From NCBI RefSeq assembly GCF_036855935.1, contig NZ_JASPFK010000001.1:3474501-3538500 (forward strand): a stretch of DNA of 64,000 bases, given 5' to 3'. This DNA comes from Sphingomonas sp. LR60. GTDB taxonomy: Bacteria > Pseudomonadota > Alphaproteobacteria > Sphingomonadales > Sphingomonadaceae. The number at the start of each line of letters is the position of its first letter. Positions within the stretch are counted from its first letter, which is position 1. The position numbers and the translations under genes are program-made. The notes below the pieces were generated by a model. The model ran no database searches and was not told the origin of the DNA. It saw only the letters and a program-made list of their open reading frames with translations. Of this stretch, positions 37,155 to 46,524 are shown in pieces.

Positions 37155-38924
37155 TCAGCCGGGCGCGCGCAGCGTGTCGAGGAATGCCTGACCATAAGCA
37201 TCGAGCTTGCGCTGGCCGATGCCCGCGATCCGGCCGAGTGCGGCGAGCGAGGTCGGACGCAGCGCCGCCATCTCGCGCAACGCCGAATCGTGGAAGATCA
37301 CATAGGGCGGCACACCGCCCTCCTTCGCCAGCTCGCGGCGCGTGACGCGTAGTGCCTCGAACAGCGGATCGTCGACCGGATTGTCCGCCGCCCCTACCCC
37401 GCGCCGCCGCCGCTCGCGCTTGGGCGGCTCGACCAGCGACAGTGTCGCCTCGCCCTTCAGCAGCGCGCGCGCGCCAGGCCCAAACTCGAGCCCGCCGTGC
37501 GCATTGGTGCGCAATGCGTCCTTCAGCAGCAACGCACGCCCGACCGGCTTGAGCATCGCGGCCTCGGCGCCATCGACGATGTTCCAGACCGACAGCGCCT
37601 CATGCCCGTTCATCAGGCTGCGCTCGCTCGACTTCCCGGTCAGCACTTCCTCGATGTAGGTCGCGCCGAACATCTGCCCGGTGCGGAACACCGCCGACAG
37701 ATATTTGCGGGCCGTCTCGGTCGCGTCGATCGCGGCGGGCGGCGAGAGGCAATTGTCGCAATTGCCGCAGGTCTCGGGCGGGTGCTCACCAAAATGGCGC
37801 AACAGGATCGCACGGCGGCACCCGGCGGTCTCGACCAGTGCGCCGAGCGCCGCCAGCCGCTGCCGCTCGCCCGGCTGGCGCTGTGGCTCGACCTCGCCGA
37901 TCCGCTGGCGGGCGCGCGCGAAATCCTCCGCGCCCCAGAACAGATGCGCGACCGCCGGATCGCCGTCGCGACCGGCACGACCGGTTTCCTGATAATAGGC
38001 CTCGATCGATTTCGGCAGGCCGGCATGGGCGACGAAGCGGACGTCGGGCTTGTCGATCCCCATCCCGAACGCGACCGTCGCGCACATCACCATATCCTCC
38101 GACGCGACGAAATCGGCCTGGTTCTTCGCGCGCACCGCCGGATCCAGCCCGGCGTGATAGGCGCGCACCGGGCGCCCGGTGATCTGCGTCAGTTGCGCCG
38201 CCATCTTCTCGGTCGCGGCGCGGGTCTGGACGTAGACGATGCCGGGGCCGGGCGTGTCGCGGACGACATCGGCGATCTGGCGCGTGCTGTTGTCCTTGGG
38301 CCGGATCGCATAGCGGATGTTCGGCCGGTCGAACCCCGCGACGATCATCCCCTCGTGCGGGATGCCCAGCTGTTCGAGGATGTCGGCGCGGGTGTGCGCA
38401 TCGGCGGTGGCGGTCAGCGCGAGCCGCGGCACGTCCGCGAACGTGTCGAGCAATGGGCGCAACAGCCGGTAATCGGGGCGGAAGTCATGCCCCCATTCGC
38501 TGACGCAATGCGCCTCGTCGATCGCGAACAGCGCCGGGCGGCCGCGCGTCAACAGGTCGCGGAAGTCGGCGGTCGAGGCGCGCTCGGGCGCGACGTACAG
38601 CAGGTCCAGCTCGCCATCGAGGTAGCGCCCGCGCGTCTCGGCCTTGTTCTCGTCGACGCTGGTCAATGTCGCGGCGCGCAGGCCGACCGCGGTCGCCGCG
38701 CGCAGCTGGTCGTGCATCAACGCGATCAACGGACTGACGACGACGCACGTCCCCTCCAGCATCGCCGAGGGCAGTTGATAGCAGAGCGACTTGCCGGCGC
38801 CGGTCGGCATCACCGCCAGCGTCCGCTCGCCCGCGAGCACGCGCGTGACCACCTGCTCCTGCACGCCGCGGAACGCAGGGAAGCCGAAGATGCGGTGAAG
38901 GTCGGGAAGCGGATCGCGCGCCAT
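37155..38924 (-). CDS. recQ: ATP-dependent DNA helicase RecQ
   Basis: 589-aa 3'-5' helicase. Helicase motifs: GAGKSLCYQLPSAM (Walker A), ALFAIDEAHCVSEWGHDFRP with DEAH, LTATAD, and FGMGIDKPDVRFVAHAGLPK with QETGRAGRDG (motif VI). The zinc-binding cysteines are in CRRAILLRHFGE and CGNCDNC, then comes the RQC winged helix (about 405-505) and a C-terminal HRDC domain (ALREMAALRPTSLAALGRIA). ATG 38924 (MARDPLPDLHRIFG) is chosen over an upstream GTG. Function: recombination and stalled-fork repair. Confidence 0.96.
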   Translation of the reverse strand: MARDPLPDLHRIFGFPAFRGVQEQVVTRVLAGERTLAVMPTGAGKSLCYQLPSAMLEGTCVVVSPLIALMHDQLRAATAVGLRAATLTSVDENKAETRGRYLDGELDLLYVAPERASTADFRDLLTRGRPALFAIDEAHCVSEWGHDFRPDYRLLRPLLDTFADVPRLALTATADAHTRADILEQLGIPHEGMIVAGFDRPNIRYAIRPKDNSTRQIADVVRDTPGPGIVYVQTRAATEKMAAQLTQITGRPVRAYHAGLDPAVRAKNQADFVASEDMVMCATVAFGMGIDKPDVRFVAHAGLPKSIEAYYQETGRAGRDGDPAVAHLFWGAEDFARARQRIGEVEPQRQPGERQRLAALGALVETAGCRRAILLRHFGEHPPETCGNCDNCLSPPAAIDATETARKYLSAVFRTGQMFGATYIEEVLTGKSSERSLMNGHEALSVWNIVDGAEAAMLKPVGRALLLKDALRTNAHGGLEFGPGARALLKGEATLSLVEPPKRERRRRGVGAADNPVDDPLFEALRVTRRELAKEGGVPPYVIFHDSALREMAALRPTSLAALGRIAGIGQRKLDAYGQAFLDTLRAPG

Positions 38925-39033
38925 GTGCACGGGCAGCACCTAGGCGTGCAGAACCGCTTCCGCAACAGCGGCGGGAACGGCCGGCGGCGCTGGCGCGTAG
39001 TGCGCGGGGTCACTGACCTGCCGAAAGACCGCG

Positions 39034-39204
39034 ATGCGCGTACGCCCCAATCTTGCCCTGTTCACCTTCGCGGCGGCCACCGCGCTATCGGCGTGCGAAC
39101 GGCGCGCGTCCGATACCGAGCGGCAAGCCGACAAGCCGCGCCCGATCGCCCCCGCGGCCAAGGGTGTCGACGCCCCACCCGAGCTACCGGCTGCCGCGCG
39201 ATGA
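39034..39204 (+). CDS. Small lipoprotein, 56 aa
   Basis: MRVRPNLALFTFAAATALSA is followed by the lipobox Cys21 and a short polar tail ERRASDTERQADKPRPIAPA ending PELPAAAR. The stop overlaps the start of the next gene (ATGA), so both are translated together. Divergent from recQ, with start codons about 110 bases apart. Function is unknown; the size and Pro/Ala-rich tail suggest a surface-anchored peptide. Confidence 0.7.
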   Translation: MRVRPNLALFTFAAATALSACERRASDTERQADKPRPIAPAAKGVDAPPELPAAAR

Positions 39205-39479
39205 CCGTCGAGCGCGTGAAGGATCATCGCTCCGAACAGGAGTTCACCCTGGCGGTCGGCGACCACCGCGCGGTCGCGGCCTATCAGCTCGAAGGCGGGA
39301 CGATCGTGTTCACGCACACCGTCGTGCCGCCCGAGATCGAAGGGCGCGGCGTCGGCACCAAGCTGATCCGCGGCGCGCTCGATATCGTCCGCGACCGCGG
39401 ATGGAAAGTGGTGCCGCAATGCCCGTTCGTGCGGGCGTATATCGAGAAGCATCCCGCGATGCGGGATCTGTTGGCGTAG
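39201..39479 (+). CDS. GNAT-like N-acetyltransferase (YjdJ/GTL3B type)
   Basis: 92 aa. The compact acetyltransferase fold of the 'N-acetyltransferase-like' COG2388 group: LAVGDHRAVAAYQLEGGTIV, the acetyl-CoA loop VVPPEIEGRGVGTKLIRGAL and CPFVRAYIEKHPAMRDLL. The substrate is unknown. The ATG overlaps the stop of the 56-aa lipoprotein gene, so it depends on that transcript. Confidence 0.88.
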   Translation: MTVERVKDHRSEQEFTLAVGDHRAVAAYQLEGGTIVFTHTVVPPEIEGRGVGTKLIRGALDIVRDRGWKVVPQCPFVRAYIEKHPAMRDLLA

Positions 39480-39504
39480 GCGCAGCGTCGCTGGATTACG
39501 TAGT

Positions 39505-39581
39505 CGTCATTGCGAGCGTAGCGAAGCAATCCAGGGCGTCCTGATCCGGCCCTGGATTGCTTCGCTACGCTCGCAATGACG
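39505..39581. repeat. Intergenic palindrome, family B
   Basis: Near-perfect inverted repeat CGTCATTGCGAGCGTAGCGA + AGCAATCCAGGGC / CCCTGGATTGCTTCGCTACG + CTCGCAATGACG. It is between the convergent acetyltransferase and M3 peptidase genes. The following 39615-39643 carries a family C arm. Confidence 0.9.
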
Positions 39582-39649
39582 ATGCGGTGGGCGCCACCTC
39601 TTTCATCGCGCCCTCCCGACTGGACCCCGGCTTTCGCCGGGGAACAGAC

Positions 39650-41806
39650 CTACTCCGCCGCCACGCGGCTCCCGTCCGCATTCAGCCCCAGATCGTGGAG
39701 CAGCGGCCCCACCTCCGGGTCCTTGCCGTTGAAGGCGCGGAACATCGGCGCGTAATCCTCGGTATGACCCTTCGAAAGGATCATGTCGCGGAAACGCTGA
39801 CCGTTGGCGCGCGTCAGCCCGCCGTGATTCTCGAACCATGCATAGGCATTCGCGTCGAGCATCTTGGTCCACTGATACGCGTAATAGCCGGCCGAATAGC
39901 CGTTCCCCCAGATGTGGAGGAAATAGCTCGACCGATAGCGTGGCGGCACGTCGGCGGTGTCGAGCCCGGTCGAGGTGAGCGCCTTCTGCTCGAAGGTGTC
40001 GACATCCTGCCGCCCGGCGGTGGCGGGCAGCGAATGCCAGCTCATGTCCAGCTCCGCCGCCGCGAGCGCCTGTCCGAAGCTGCTGCCGGTGTTGAAGGTC
40101 GCCGCCCGCTTGATCTTGGCGACCAGTGCAGGCGGGATCACTTGACCCTGGCGGTTGACTGCATAATGCGGCAGCACCTTGGGATCGAGCGCCCAATGCT
40201 CGTTGAACTGCGACGGGAATTCGACGAAGTCGCGCGCGGTATTGGTGCCCGACACCGACGGATAGGTCTGGTTCGCGAAAAGCCCGTGCAGCGCATGGCC
40301 GAACTCGTGGAACATCGTCGTCACGTCGTCGAAGGTGATTAGCGCGGGCTGCCCCGCCGCCGGCTTCGTGAAATTGCCGACATTGTAGATCACCGGCTTG
40401 GTGCCGAGCAGCTTCGACTGGTTGACGAAGTTCGACATCCACGCGCCGCCGTTCTTGTTGTCGCGCTTCCAGTAATCGAAATACATCAGCCCGATCGGCG
40501 TGCCATTCTCCTCCGACACCTCATAGACCATCACGTCGGGTTGATAGACGGGCAGGTCGGTGCGGCGCTTGAAGGTGATGCCGTACAGCTGGTTGGCGGC
40601 GTAGAACACGCCGTCGGTCAGCACCTTGTTGATCTCGAAATACGGCTTCAGCTCGTCCTGGTTCAGGTCGTACTTCGCCTTGCGCAGCTTCTCCGAATAG
40701 AGATCCCAGTCCCACGGCTTGAGCTGGAAATTGCCGCCCTCGGCCTTGATCTGCTGCTGCAACTCGGCGGCTTCGCGGCGCTGCTCGGCGCCGACCGGCT
40801 TGCCGAGCTGCTGCATGAAGCCGAGCGCCGTGGTCGGGTTCTTCGCCATCTGGTCGGACAGCACGTAATCGGCCCAGGTCGCAAAGCCGAGCAGCTTCGC
40901 CTTCTGCGCGCGCAGTTCGGCGAGCTGGCTGATCGTCGCGCGCGTGTCGTTGGCGTCGCCCTTTTCAGCGCGCGTCCAGCTCGCGTTGAACAGCGCCTCG
41001 CGCGTCGCGCGGTCGGTCAGCGACGCGAGCGCCGGCTGCTCGGTGGTGTTCTGGAGCGTCAGGACGTACTTGCCCGTGAGCCCACGGTCCTTGGCGGCAT
41101 CCGCCGCAGCGGCGATCTCCGCCTCCGAAAGCCCCGCCAGCTTGGCGCGATCGTCGACGACCAGCGCGCCGGCCTTGGCGGCGGCGAGCAGCTTCTGCTG
41201 GAAGGCGGTCTCCAGTGTCGAAAGCTGCGCGTTCAGCGCGCTCAGCTTGGTCTTGTCGGCGGGTGACAGCTTGGCACCGGCGCGGACCATATTCTCATAG
41301 GTCAGCGTCAGCACCTGCAGTTGCTCGGGCGTCAGCTTGAGGGTCTGGCGCGCATCGTACAGCGTGCGGACGCGCGCGAAGAGCTGCGGGTTGAGCTGGA
41401 TCGCGTCCTGATGCGCCGCGAACTTGGGCGCGAGCACTTCCTGCGTCTTCTGGAGCACGTCATTGGTATTCGCGCCGTTGACGCCGTAGAAAGCGAGCGC
41501 GGCGCGCTCCAGCAACCGGCCCGAGCGCTCCAGCGCAGCGATCGTGTTGTCGAACGTCGGCATCGAGCGAACGCGGACAATGTTGTTCACCTCGGCGAGC
41601 TGCTCGGCCATCCCGGCCTCGAGCGCTGGCTGATAATCGGTGTCCTTGATGCGGTCGAACGGTGGCGCCTCGAACGGCAGCGTGCTCGGCTTCGCGAAAG
41701 GATTGGTGGCGGGAAGCGGCGCGGCGGATTGCGCGGCGGCGCCGATCGGCACGGCGGCAGAGGTCGTCATCGCGGTCAACAGGACGGCGGCGAAGGGCAA
41801 ACGCAT
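39650..41806 (-). CDS. dcp: M3 family metallopeptidase, Dcp-type peptidyl-dipeptidase, exported
   Basis: 718 aa. Signal peptide MRLPFAAVLLTAMTTSAAVP...GAAAQ, then the mature start TNPFAKPSTLPFEAPPFDRI as in Dcp homologues. The zinc motif is TMFHEFGHALHGLF (HEFGH, about residue 497) with downstream EFPSQFNEHWALD. It removes C-terminal dipeptides from oligopeptides, in the periplasm if the signal is cleaved. GAGGAGTTCCG precedes ATG 41806. It is monocistronic; a DUF1328 gene lies 85 bases upstream on the same strand. Confidence 0.94.
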   Translation of the reverse strand: MRLPFAAVLLTAMTTSAAVPIGAAAQSAAPLPATNPFAKPSTLPFEAPPFDRIKDTDYQPALEAGMAEQLAEVNNIVRVRSMPTFDNTIAALERSGRLLERAALAFYGVNGANTNDVLQKTQEVLAPKFAAHQDAIQLNPQLFARVRTLYDARQTLKLTPEQLQVLTLTYENMVRAGAKLSPADKTKLSALNAQLSTLETAFQQKLLAAAKAGALVVDDRAKLAGLSEAEIAAAADAAKDRGLTGKYVLTLQNTTEQPALASLTDRATREALFNASWTRAEKGDANDTRATISQLAELRAQKAKLLGFATWADYVLSDQMAKNPTTALGFMQQLGKPVGAEQRREAAELQQQIKAEGGNFQLKPWDWDLYSEKLRKAKYDLNQDELKPYFEINKVLTDGVFYAANQLYGITFKRRTDLPVYQPDVMVYEVSEENGTPIGLMYFDYWKRDNKNGGAWMSNFVNQSKLLGTKPVIYNVGNFTKPAAGQPALITFDDVTTMFHEFGHALHGLFANQTYPSVSGTNTARDFVEFPSQFNEHWALDPKVLPHYAVNRQGQVIPPALVAKIKRAATFNTGSSFGQALAAAELDMSWHSLPATAGRQDVDTFEQKALTSTGLDTADVPPRYRSSYFLHIWGNGYSAGYYAYQWTKMLDANAYAWFENHGGLTRANGQRFRDMILSKGHTEDYAPMFRAFNGKDPEVGPLLHDLGLNADGSRVAAE

Positions 41807-41890
41807 CGGAACTCCTCGGGATCGAACCTGCGCGCGGTGATGCACCCGCGCGCAGGTTGGGGCAAGGTGGCTGCCCTGTTTCCCAGGTTA

Positions 41891-42076
41891 TCAGTCGATC
41901 GCGTCCTTCACCTTCTTGCCGGCCACGATCCCCAGCACGAGGAAGATCAGGAACAGCGCGAGCGCGATGAAGAACAGGATCTTGGCGATGCCCATGAAGG
42001 CGCCGCCGATCCCGCCGAAGCCGAGCGCGCCGAGCACGAGCCCGGCGATGAGGAAGATGACGGCGAGTTTCAACAT
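41891..42076 (-). CDS. DUF1328 small membrane protein
   Basis: 61 aa. [20 protein letters not shown] and [20 protein letters not shown] form two transmembrane helices separated by the [14 protein letters not shown] turn, the DUF1328/YtjA pattern. It ends in basic [11 protein letters not shown]. Inner-membrane protein often found in stress regulons; here it is 31 bases downstream of dps on the same strand, which fits a shared stress-response unit. Confidence 0.92.
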   Translation of the reverse strand: MLKLAVIFLIAGLVLGALGFGGIGGAFMGIAKILFFIALALFLIFLVLGIVAGKKVKDAID

Positions 42077-42107
42077 GACATGGCTCCAGATCGATCGTGG
42101 ACGGGCA

Positions 42108-42605
42108 TCAACCCTTGCGGCTGGCTTCGAACAGGAACCAGGCGCGCTCCTCGGCCTGATCGGTCCATTCGTCGACGATCCCGCTGGTGGCATTGTCGCC
42201 GGCATCCTCGGACGCCTGCTTCACGTCGCGGAAACGCTCGACCAGCGTCAAATTGTCGTCGCGCAGTTCGGCGAGCATGTCGTCGGCAGAGACGAAGTCG
42301 CGGTCATTGTCCTTGATCGATTGCCGGCGCGAGATGTCGCCGATCGAGCGCAGCGTGGTGCCGCCCGTCTTGCGGACGCGCTCGGCGATCGCATCGGTGA
42401 CGCCCAGGATCTGCGCCGCCTGATCGTCGAGCAGCAGGTGATAGTCGCGGAAGTGCGGGCCGCTGACGTGCCAGTGAAAGTTCTTGGTCTTCAGATACAG
42501 CGCATAGCTGTCCGCCAGCGCCGCGTTGAGCGCGTCGGCGACCGTGCGCGTGTCGTTACGCGCCAGATCGGTGGGGGTTTCGAGGGCAGGATTGGTGTCG
42601 GTCAC
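42108..42605 (-). CDS. dps: Dps family ferritin-like DNA-protection protein
   Basis: 165 aa. The four-helix ferritin-like fold with the ferroxidase ligands in [20 protein letters not shown] (His, His) and the Asp of LLLDDQ. The chain has the long N-terminal polar tail typical of DNA-binding Dps. It oxidises Fe2+ with H2O2 and condenses DNA in starvation. It is probably co-transcribed with the DUF1328 gene. Confidence 0.94.
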   Translation of the reverse strand: MTDTNPALETPTDLARNDTRTVADALNAALADSYALYLKTKNFHWHVSGPHFRDYHLLLDDQAAQILGVTDAIAERVRKTGGTTLRSIGDISRRQSIKDNDRDFVSADDMLAELRDDNLTLVERFRDVKQASEDAGDNATSGIVDEWTDQAEERAWFLFEASRKG

Positions 42606-42680
42606 GTGTCGCTCCGTACGATCAAGGTGTCGCAGGCGAAACGATCTGACGTGGGTTTGGCTCCCGTCAAGCGGGTGCGC

Positions 42681-42956
42681 TCAGGCTGCGCGGCGCGACG
42701 GCTCCGCCTGGTCGGTGGCGACCGCCTGTCCCAACAATTGCAGCCAGCGATGCACCGGCACGCCACGTTCCCCGCGCGCGAGCGCAAGTCGCAGCTGATT
42801 CGCGACATCGACCGCGCCGGGCATATGATGATGCTGCGCCAGTTCATGGATACGCGCGATGTCCGGCGCGAGTCGCGACGGCCCGGCGCGCCATTCGATC
42901 GCAGCGATTCGCGCGGTCAGCTCTGCACGGGCGGTGATGACATCGTTGTTGCTCAT
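42681..42956 (-). CDS. Hypothetical protein, small helical
   Basis: 91 aa from ATG 42956 (MSNNDVITARAELTARIAAI), with AGGAG about nine bases upstream; the frame is open further upstream without support. Mostly helical: PDIARIHELAQHHHMPGAVD, RGVPVHRWLQLLGQAVA. It has no signal peptide and no recognised family. It lies 75 bases upstream of dps on the same strand, so it may be part of the same stress unit. Divergent from rpmG. Confidence 0.65.
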   Translation of the reverse strand: MSNNDVITARAELTARIAAIEWRAGPSRLAPDIARIHELAQHHHMPGAVDVANQLRLALARGERGVPVHRWLQLLGQAVATDQAEPSRRAA

Positions 42957-43118
42957 GGCGGCAAGCTCCTCTGATGCACACCTTAAAGCGGCGTCCGTTA
43001 CCGGGTGCTTAACCGTGCCGATGCTTGACTTCGTCGGCGACATGCGCCAAGCGCCCTCGCCTGACGCGGCGGAGAAGCCTTCGCCGCATTTTTTGTTTTC
43101 ATTCGCTAGGAACTGGTC

Positions 43119-43286
43119 ATGGCAAAGCCGACCACCGTCAAGATCAAGCTCGTCAGCTCGGCCGACACCGGCTTCTTCTACGTCACGAAGAAGAACCCGC
43201 GCACCAAGACCGAGAAGCTGAGCTTCAACAAATACGATCCCGTGGTGCGCAAGCACGTCGAGTTCAAGGAAGCCAAGATCAAGTAA
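43119..43286 (+). CDS. rpmG: 50S ribosomal protein L33
   Basis: 55 aa, non-zinc form of L33. [20 protein letters not shown] and [20 protein letters not shown] with [13 protein letters not shown] are typical. CTAGGA lies upstream of the ATG. It is a single-gene unit closed by a bidirectional terminator at 43375. Confidence 0.98.
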   Translation: MAKPTTVKIKLVSSADTGFFYVTKKNPRTKTEKLSFNKYDPVVRKHVEFKEAKIK

Positions 43287-43374
43287 CCCGGCGAGTCGCG
43301 GAAGCGACCGGCGGGTTATCCCGGCGAAGGCCGGGATCCAGAACCGCACGGGATCAGTCCGGTTCTCGCTTCTT

Positions 43375-43408
43375 GAAAGCCGCCCGCGCCACGCGCCGGC
43401 GGCTTTTC
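43375..43408. terminator. Bidirectional terminator between rpmG and divK
   Basis: GAAAGCCGCC / GGCGGCTTTTC stem around a 13-base GC-rich loop, with an A run on one side and T4 on the other. It serves the convergent rpmG and divK genes. A family C half-repeat (CCCGGCGAAGGCCGGGATCC) lies just before it. Confidence 0.8.
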
Positions 43409-43419
43409 TGCGTGGCGCG

Positions 43420-43791
43420 TCAGGTCAGCTCGGTCACCGCGGCCATGAACCGCGCCAGCGTGATCGGCTTCGACACATAAGCGTCCGCGCCGGCGGCGCG
43501 CAGCCGTTCCTCGTCCTCGCGCCCGGCATAGGCGGTCACGGCCATCACCGGAATGGCACGCAGCGCCGCGTCGGCCTTCAGTTGCAGGATCAGCTCGTAG
43601 CCGGTGACGTGCGGCATCTGGATGTCCATCACGACCAGGTCGGGCGCGAACGCCCGCGCGCGCTCCACCGCCTCGCGGCCGTCGCGCACCGGCTCCACGA
43701 CGAAGCCGTGCGCCCGCAGCAGGTCGCTGAACAGCTTCAGATTGAGTTCGTTGTCCTCGACAACGAGCACCCTTTGCCACGCGGCGAACAC
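43420..43791 (-). CDS. divK: Single-domain response regulator, DivK-like
   Basis: 123-aa receiver domain without an output domain. Phosphorylation site DLVVMDIQMPHV (Asp about 57), acidic pair VEDNELNLKLF, switch Thr/Lys in MAVTAYAGRED and YVSKPI. The sequence between RVLVVEDNELN and FSDLLRAHGF is the DivK/PleD-receiver type that controls polarity and cell-cycle kinases in alphaproteobacteria. GTG 43791 is chosen as the start (VFAAWQRVLVVED); homologues have a similarly short lead. It is divergent from the DUF3572 gene 26 bases away. Confidence 0.88.
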   Translation of the reverse strand: MFAAWQRVLVVEDNELNLKLFSDLLRAHGFVVEPVRDGREAVERARAFAPDLVVMDIQMPHVTGYELILQLKADAALRAIPVMAVTAYAGREDEERLRAAGADAYVSKPITLARFMAAVTELT

Positions 43792-43817
43792 TCCCAACAG
43801 GGCGACGACAGATAGTG

Positions 43818-44093
43818 ATGCGCAATGACACGAAACCGGACGATGCCGTGGCACGCGCACTCGATGCCTTGACCTTTGTCCTTAACGATCCGTTACGCGC
43901 CGAGCGTTTTCTCGGCACGACGGGCCTTACGCCAGACAACTTGCGAGAATACCTTACAGATCCTTCGACGCTCGCCGCAACGCTCTCTTTCCTCGAGGCA
44001 CATGAACCCGACCTGATCGCCTGTGCGGAATCAACCGGGCACAGCCCTGAATCGCTCGTCGCGGCGCGGCAGGTGCTGGAGCAGCGGGCATGA
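43818..44093 (+). CDS. DUF3572 family protein
   Basis: 91 aa, all-helical. MRNDTKPDDAVARALDALTF, RAERFLGTTGLTPDNLREYL and LSFLEAHEPDLIACAESTGH match the DUF3572 family, found next to divK in many alphaproteobacteria. A GTG one codon upstream is an alternative start. Its stop overlaps the HAD gene start (ATGA). Function is unknown; the conserved divergent link with divK suggests a cell-cycle context. Confidence 0.9.
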   Translation: MRNDTKPDDAVARALDALTFVLNDPLRAERFLGTTGLTPDNLREYLTDPSTLAATLSFLEAHEPDLIACAESTGHSPESLVAARQVLEQRA

Positions 44094-44719
44094 CGCGGCC
44101 GCTGCTGATCTCCGACTGCGATGAAGTGCTGCTGCACATGGTCCGCCACTTCGCCGACTGGCTGGGCTCCGAGCACGAGGTCGATTTCACGATCGGCACG
44201 TGGGAACTCGCCAAGAACATGAAGCGGCGCGGCAGCGACGTGCCGATGACCCGCGAGGAAATGTTCGGCTATCTCGGCGGCTTCTTCCCCGACGAGATGC
44301 ACCGCCAGACGCTGGTGCCCGGTGCCGGCGAAGCGCTGGCGATGCTCGCGCAGCGCGCCGATGTCGTGATCCTCACCAATCTGGAGGATCACTGCCGGAC
44401 GCACCGTATCGACCAGCTCGCCGGACACGGGATCGCGCACCGCGTCGAATGCAACCAGGGCGGCAAGGGCGCACCGGTCGCACGGCTGGTCGCCGAATAT
44501 GGCGCACCGGTCGCGGTGTTCGTCGACGATCTGCCGCATCACCACGAATCGGTCGCGGAACACGCGCCAGGGGTGTGGCGATTGCACATGGTCTCCGAGC
44601 CGCAACTCGCCCCCGGCGTCCCGCCCTCGCCGCACGCCCATGCGCGGATCGACGACTGGGCGACCGCGCAGGACTGGATCGCCGCGCGCTTCGACGCCGG
44701 GGTGCCCGCGGAGGCTTGA
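44090..44719 (+). CDS. HAD-superfamily hydrolase-like protein
   Basis: 209 aa. HAD motif I appears as LLISDCDEVLLHM (DCDEV, nucleophile Asp at about 9), motif II in VVILTNLEDH and motif IV in VAVFVDDLPHHH. The Asp at motif I +2 is present as D11. Insert residues 50-80 form a small cap. Phosphatase activity is likely, substrate unknown. Translationally coupled to DUF3572 by an ATGA overlap. Confidence 0.82.
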   Translation: MTRPLLISDCDEVLLHMVRHFADWLGSEHEVDFTIGTWELAKNMKRRGSDVPMTREEMFGYLGGFFPDEMHRQTLVPGAGEALAMLAQRADVVILTNLEDHCRTHRIDQLAGHGIAHRVECNQGGKGAPVARLVAEYGAPVAVFVDDLPHHHESVAEHAPGVWRLHMVSEPQLAPGVPPSPHAHARIDDWATAQDWIAARFDAGVPAEA

Positions 44720-44752
44720 CCGCGGCGGGGCGCAAGCGGCAAGCAGCGCGAC

Positions 44753-45223
44753 ATGACCGACCGCATCGATCGCGCTCTCGAAGAGCTTGGCCTCACGCTG
44801 CCGCAGGCGGCCGCCCCCGTCGCCGCCTACGTCCCCGTCGTCGAGGCGGGCGGGCTGCTCCACATCTCGGGCCAATTGCCGTTCAAGGACGGCGCGGTCG
44901 TGACCGGGCGGCTCGGCGATGGCGTCTCGCTGGAGGACGGACAGGACGCCGCGCAGCGCTGCGCGCTGATGGTGATCGCGCAGATCAAGGCGCATTGCGG
45001 CAACCTCCAGCGCGTGACGCGGATCGTGAAGCTGGGCGTGTTCGTCAATTCGGCTGCCGACTTCACCGACCAGCCCAAGGTGGCGAACGGCGCGTCGGAC
45101 CTGATGGTCAAGCTGTTCGGGGACAATGGCAAGCACGCCCGCGCCGCCGTCGGCGTCGCGGCGCTACCGCTCGGCGCGATGGTCGAGGTGGATGCGATCG
45201 TGGAAGTCGCCTCCGCCCTTTGA
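44753..45223 (+). CDS. RidA family (YjgF/YER057c/UK114) protein
   Basis: 156 aa. The longer RidA subgroup: ALEELGLTLPQAAAPVAAYV, HISGQLPFKDGAVVTGRLGD, RVTRIVKLGVFVNSAADFTD and KHARAAVGVAALPLGAMVEV DAIVEVA. The conserved Arg of ARAAVGV (about 132) binds the imine carboxylate in active family members. It deaminates reactive enamines/imines from PLP enzymes. 33 bases after the HAD gene, in the same operon. Confidence 0.92.
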   Translation: MTDRIDRALEELGLTLPQAAAPVAAYVPVVEAGGLLHISGQLPFKDGAVVTGRLGDGVSLEDGQDAAQRCALMVIAQIKAHCGNLQRVTRIVKLGVFVNSAADFTDQPKVANGASDLMVKLFGDNGKHARAAVGVAALPLGAMVEVDAIVEVASAL

Positions 45224-45254
45224 TAGCGGGCTTCGCGATCCTATCTCGCGCGCG

Positions 45255-46384
<1,130 letters not shown>

Positions 46385-46428
46385 TTCGCCCCTATCGCTC
46401 AACCTGGCGCGCGCGGTCACTATCCCCA

Positions 46429-46496
46429 CCGTTCGCCCTGAGCCTGTCGAAGGGCGTGCCACGGAGCACGTGCTTCGACAGGCTCAGCACGAACGG
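46429..46496. repeat. Intergenic palindrome, family D (CCGTTCG...CTGTCGAAG type)
   Basis: CCGTTCGCCCTGAGCCTGTC GAAGGGCGTGCC with inverted GTGCTTCGACAGGCTCAGCA CGAACGG. A second copy lies at 62378-62443 in the opposite orientation. It separates the convergent FemAB-like and membrane-protein genes. Confidence 0.9.
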
Positions 46497-46524
46497 ATCG
46501 GGTGGTACGCGTCACCCAGAAGGG

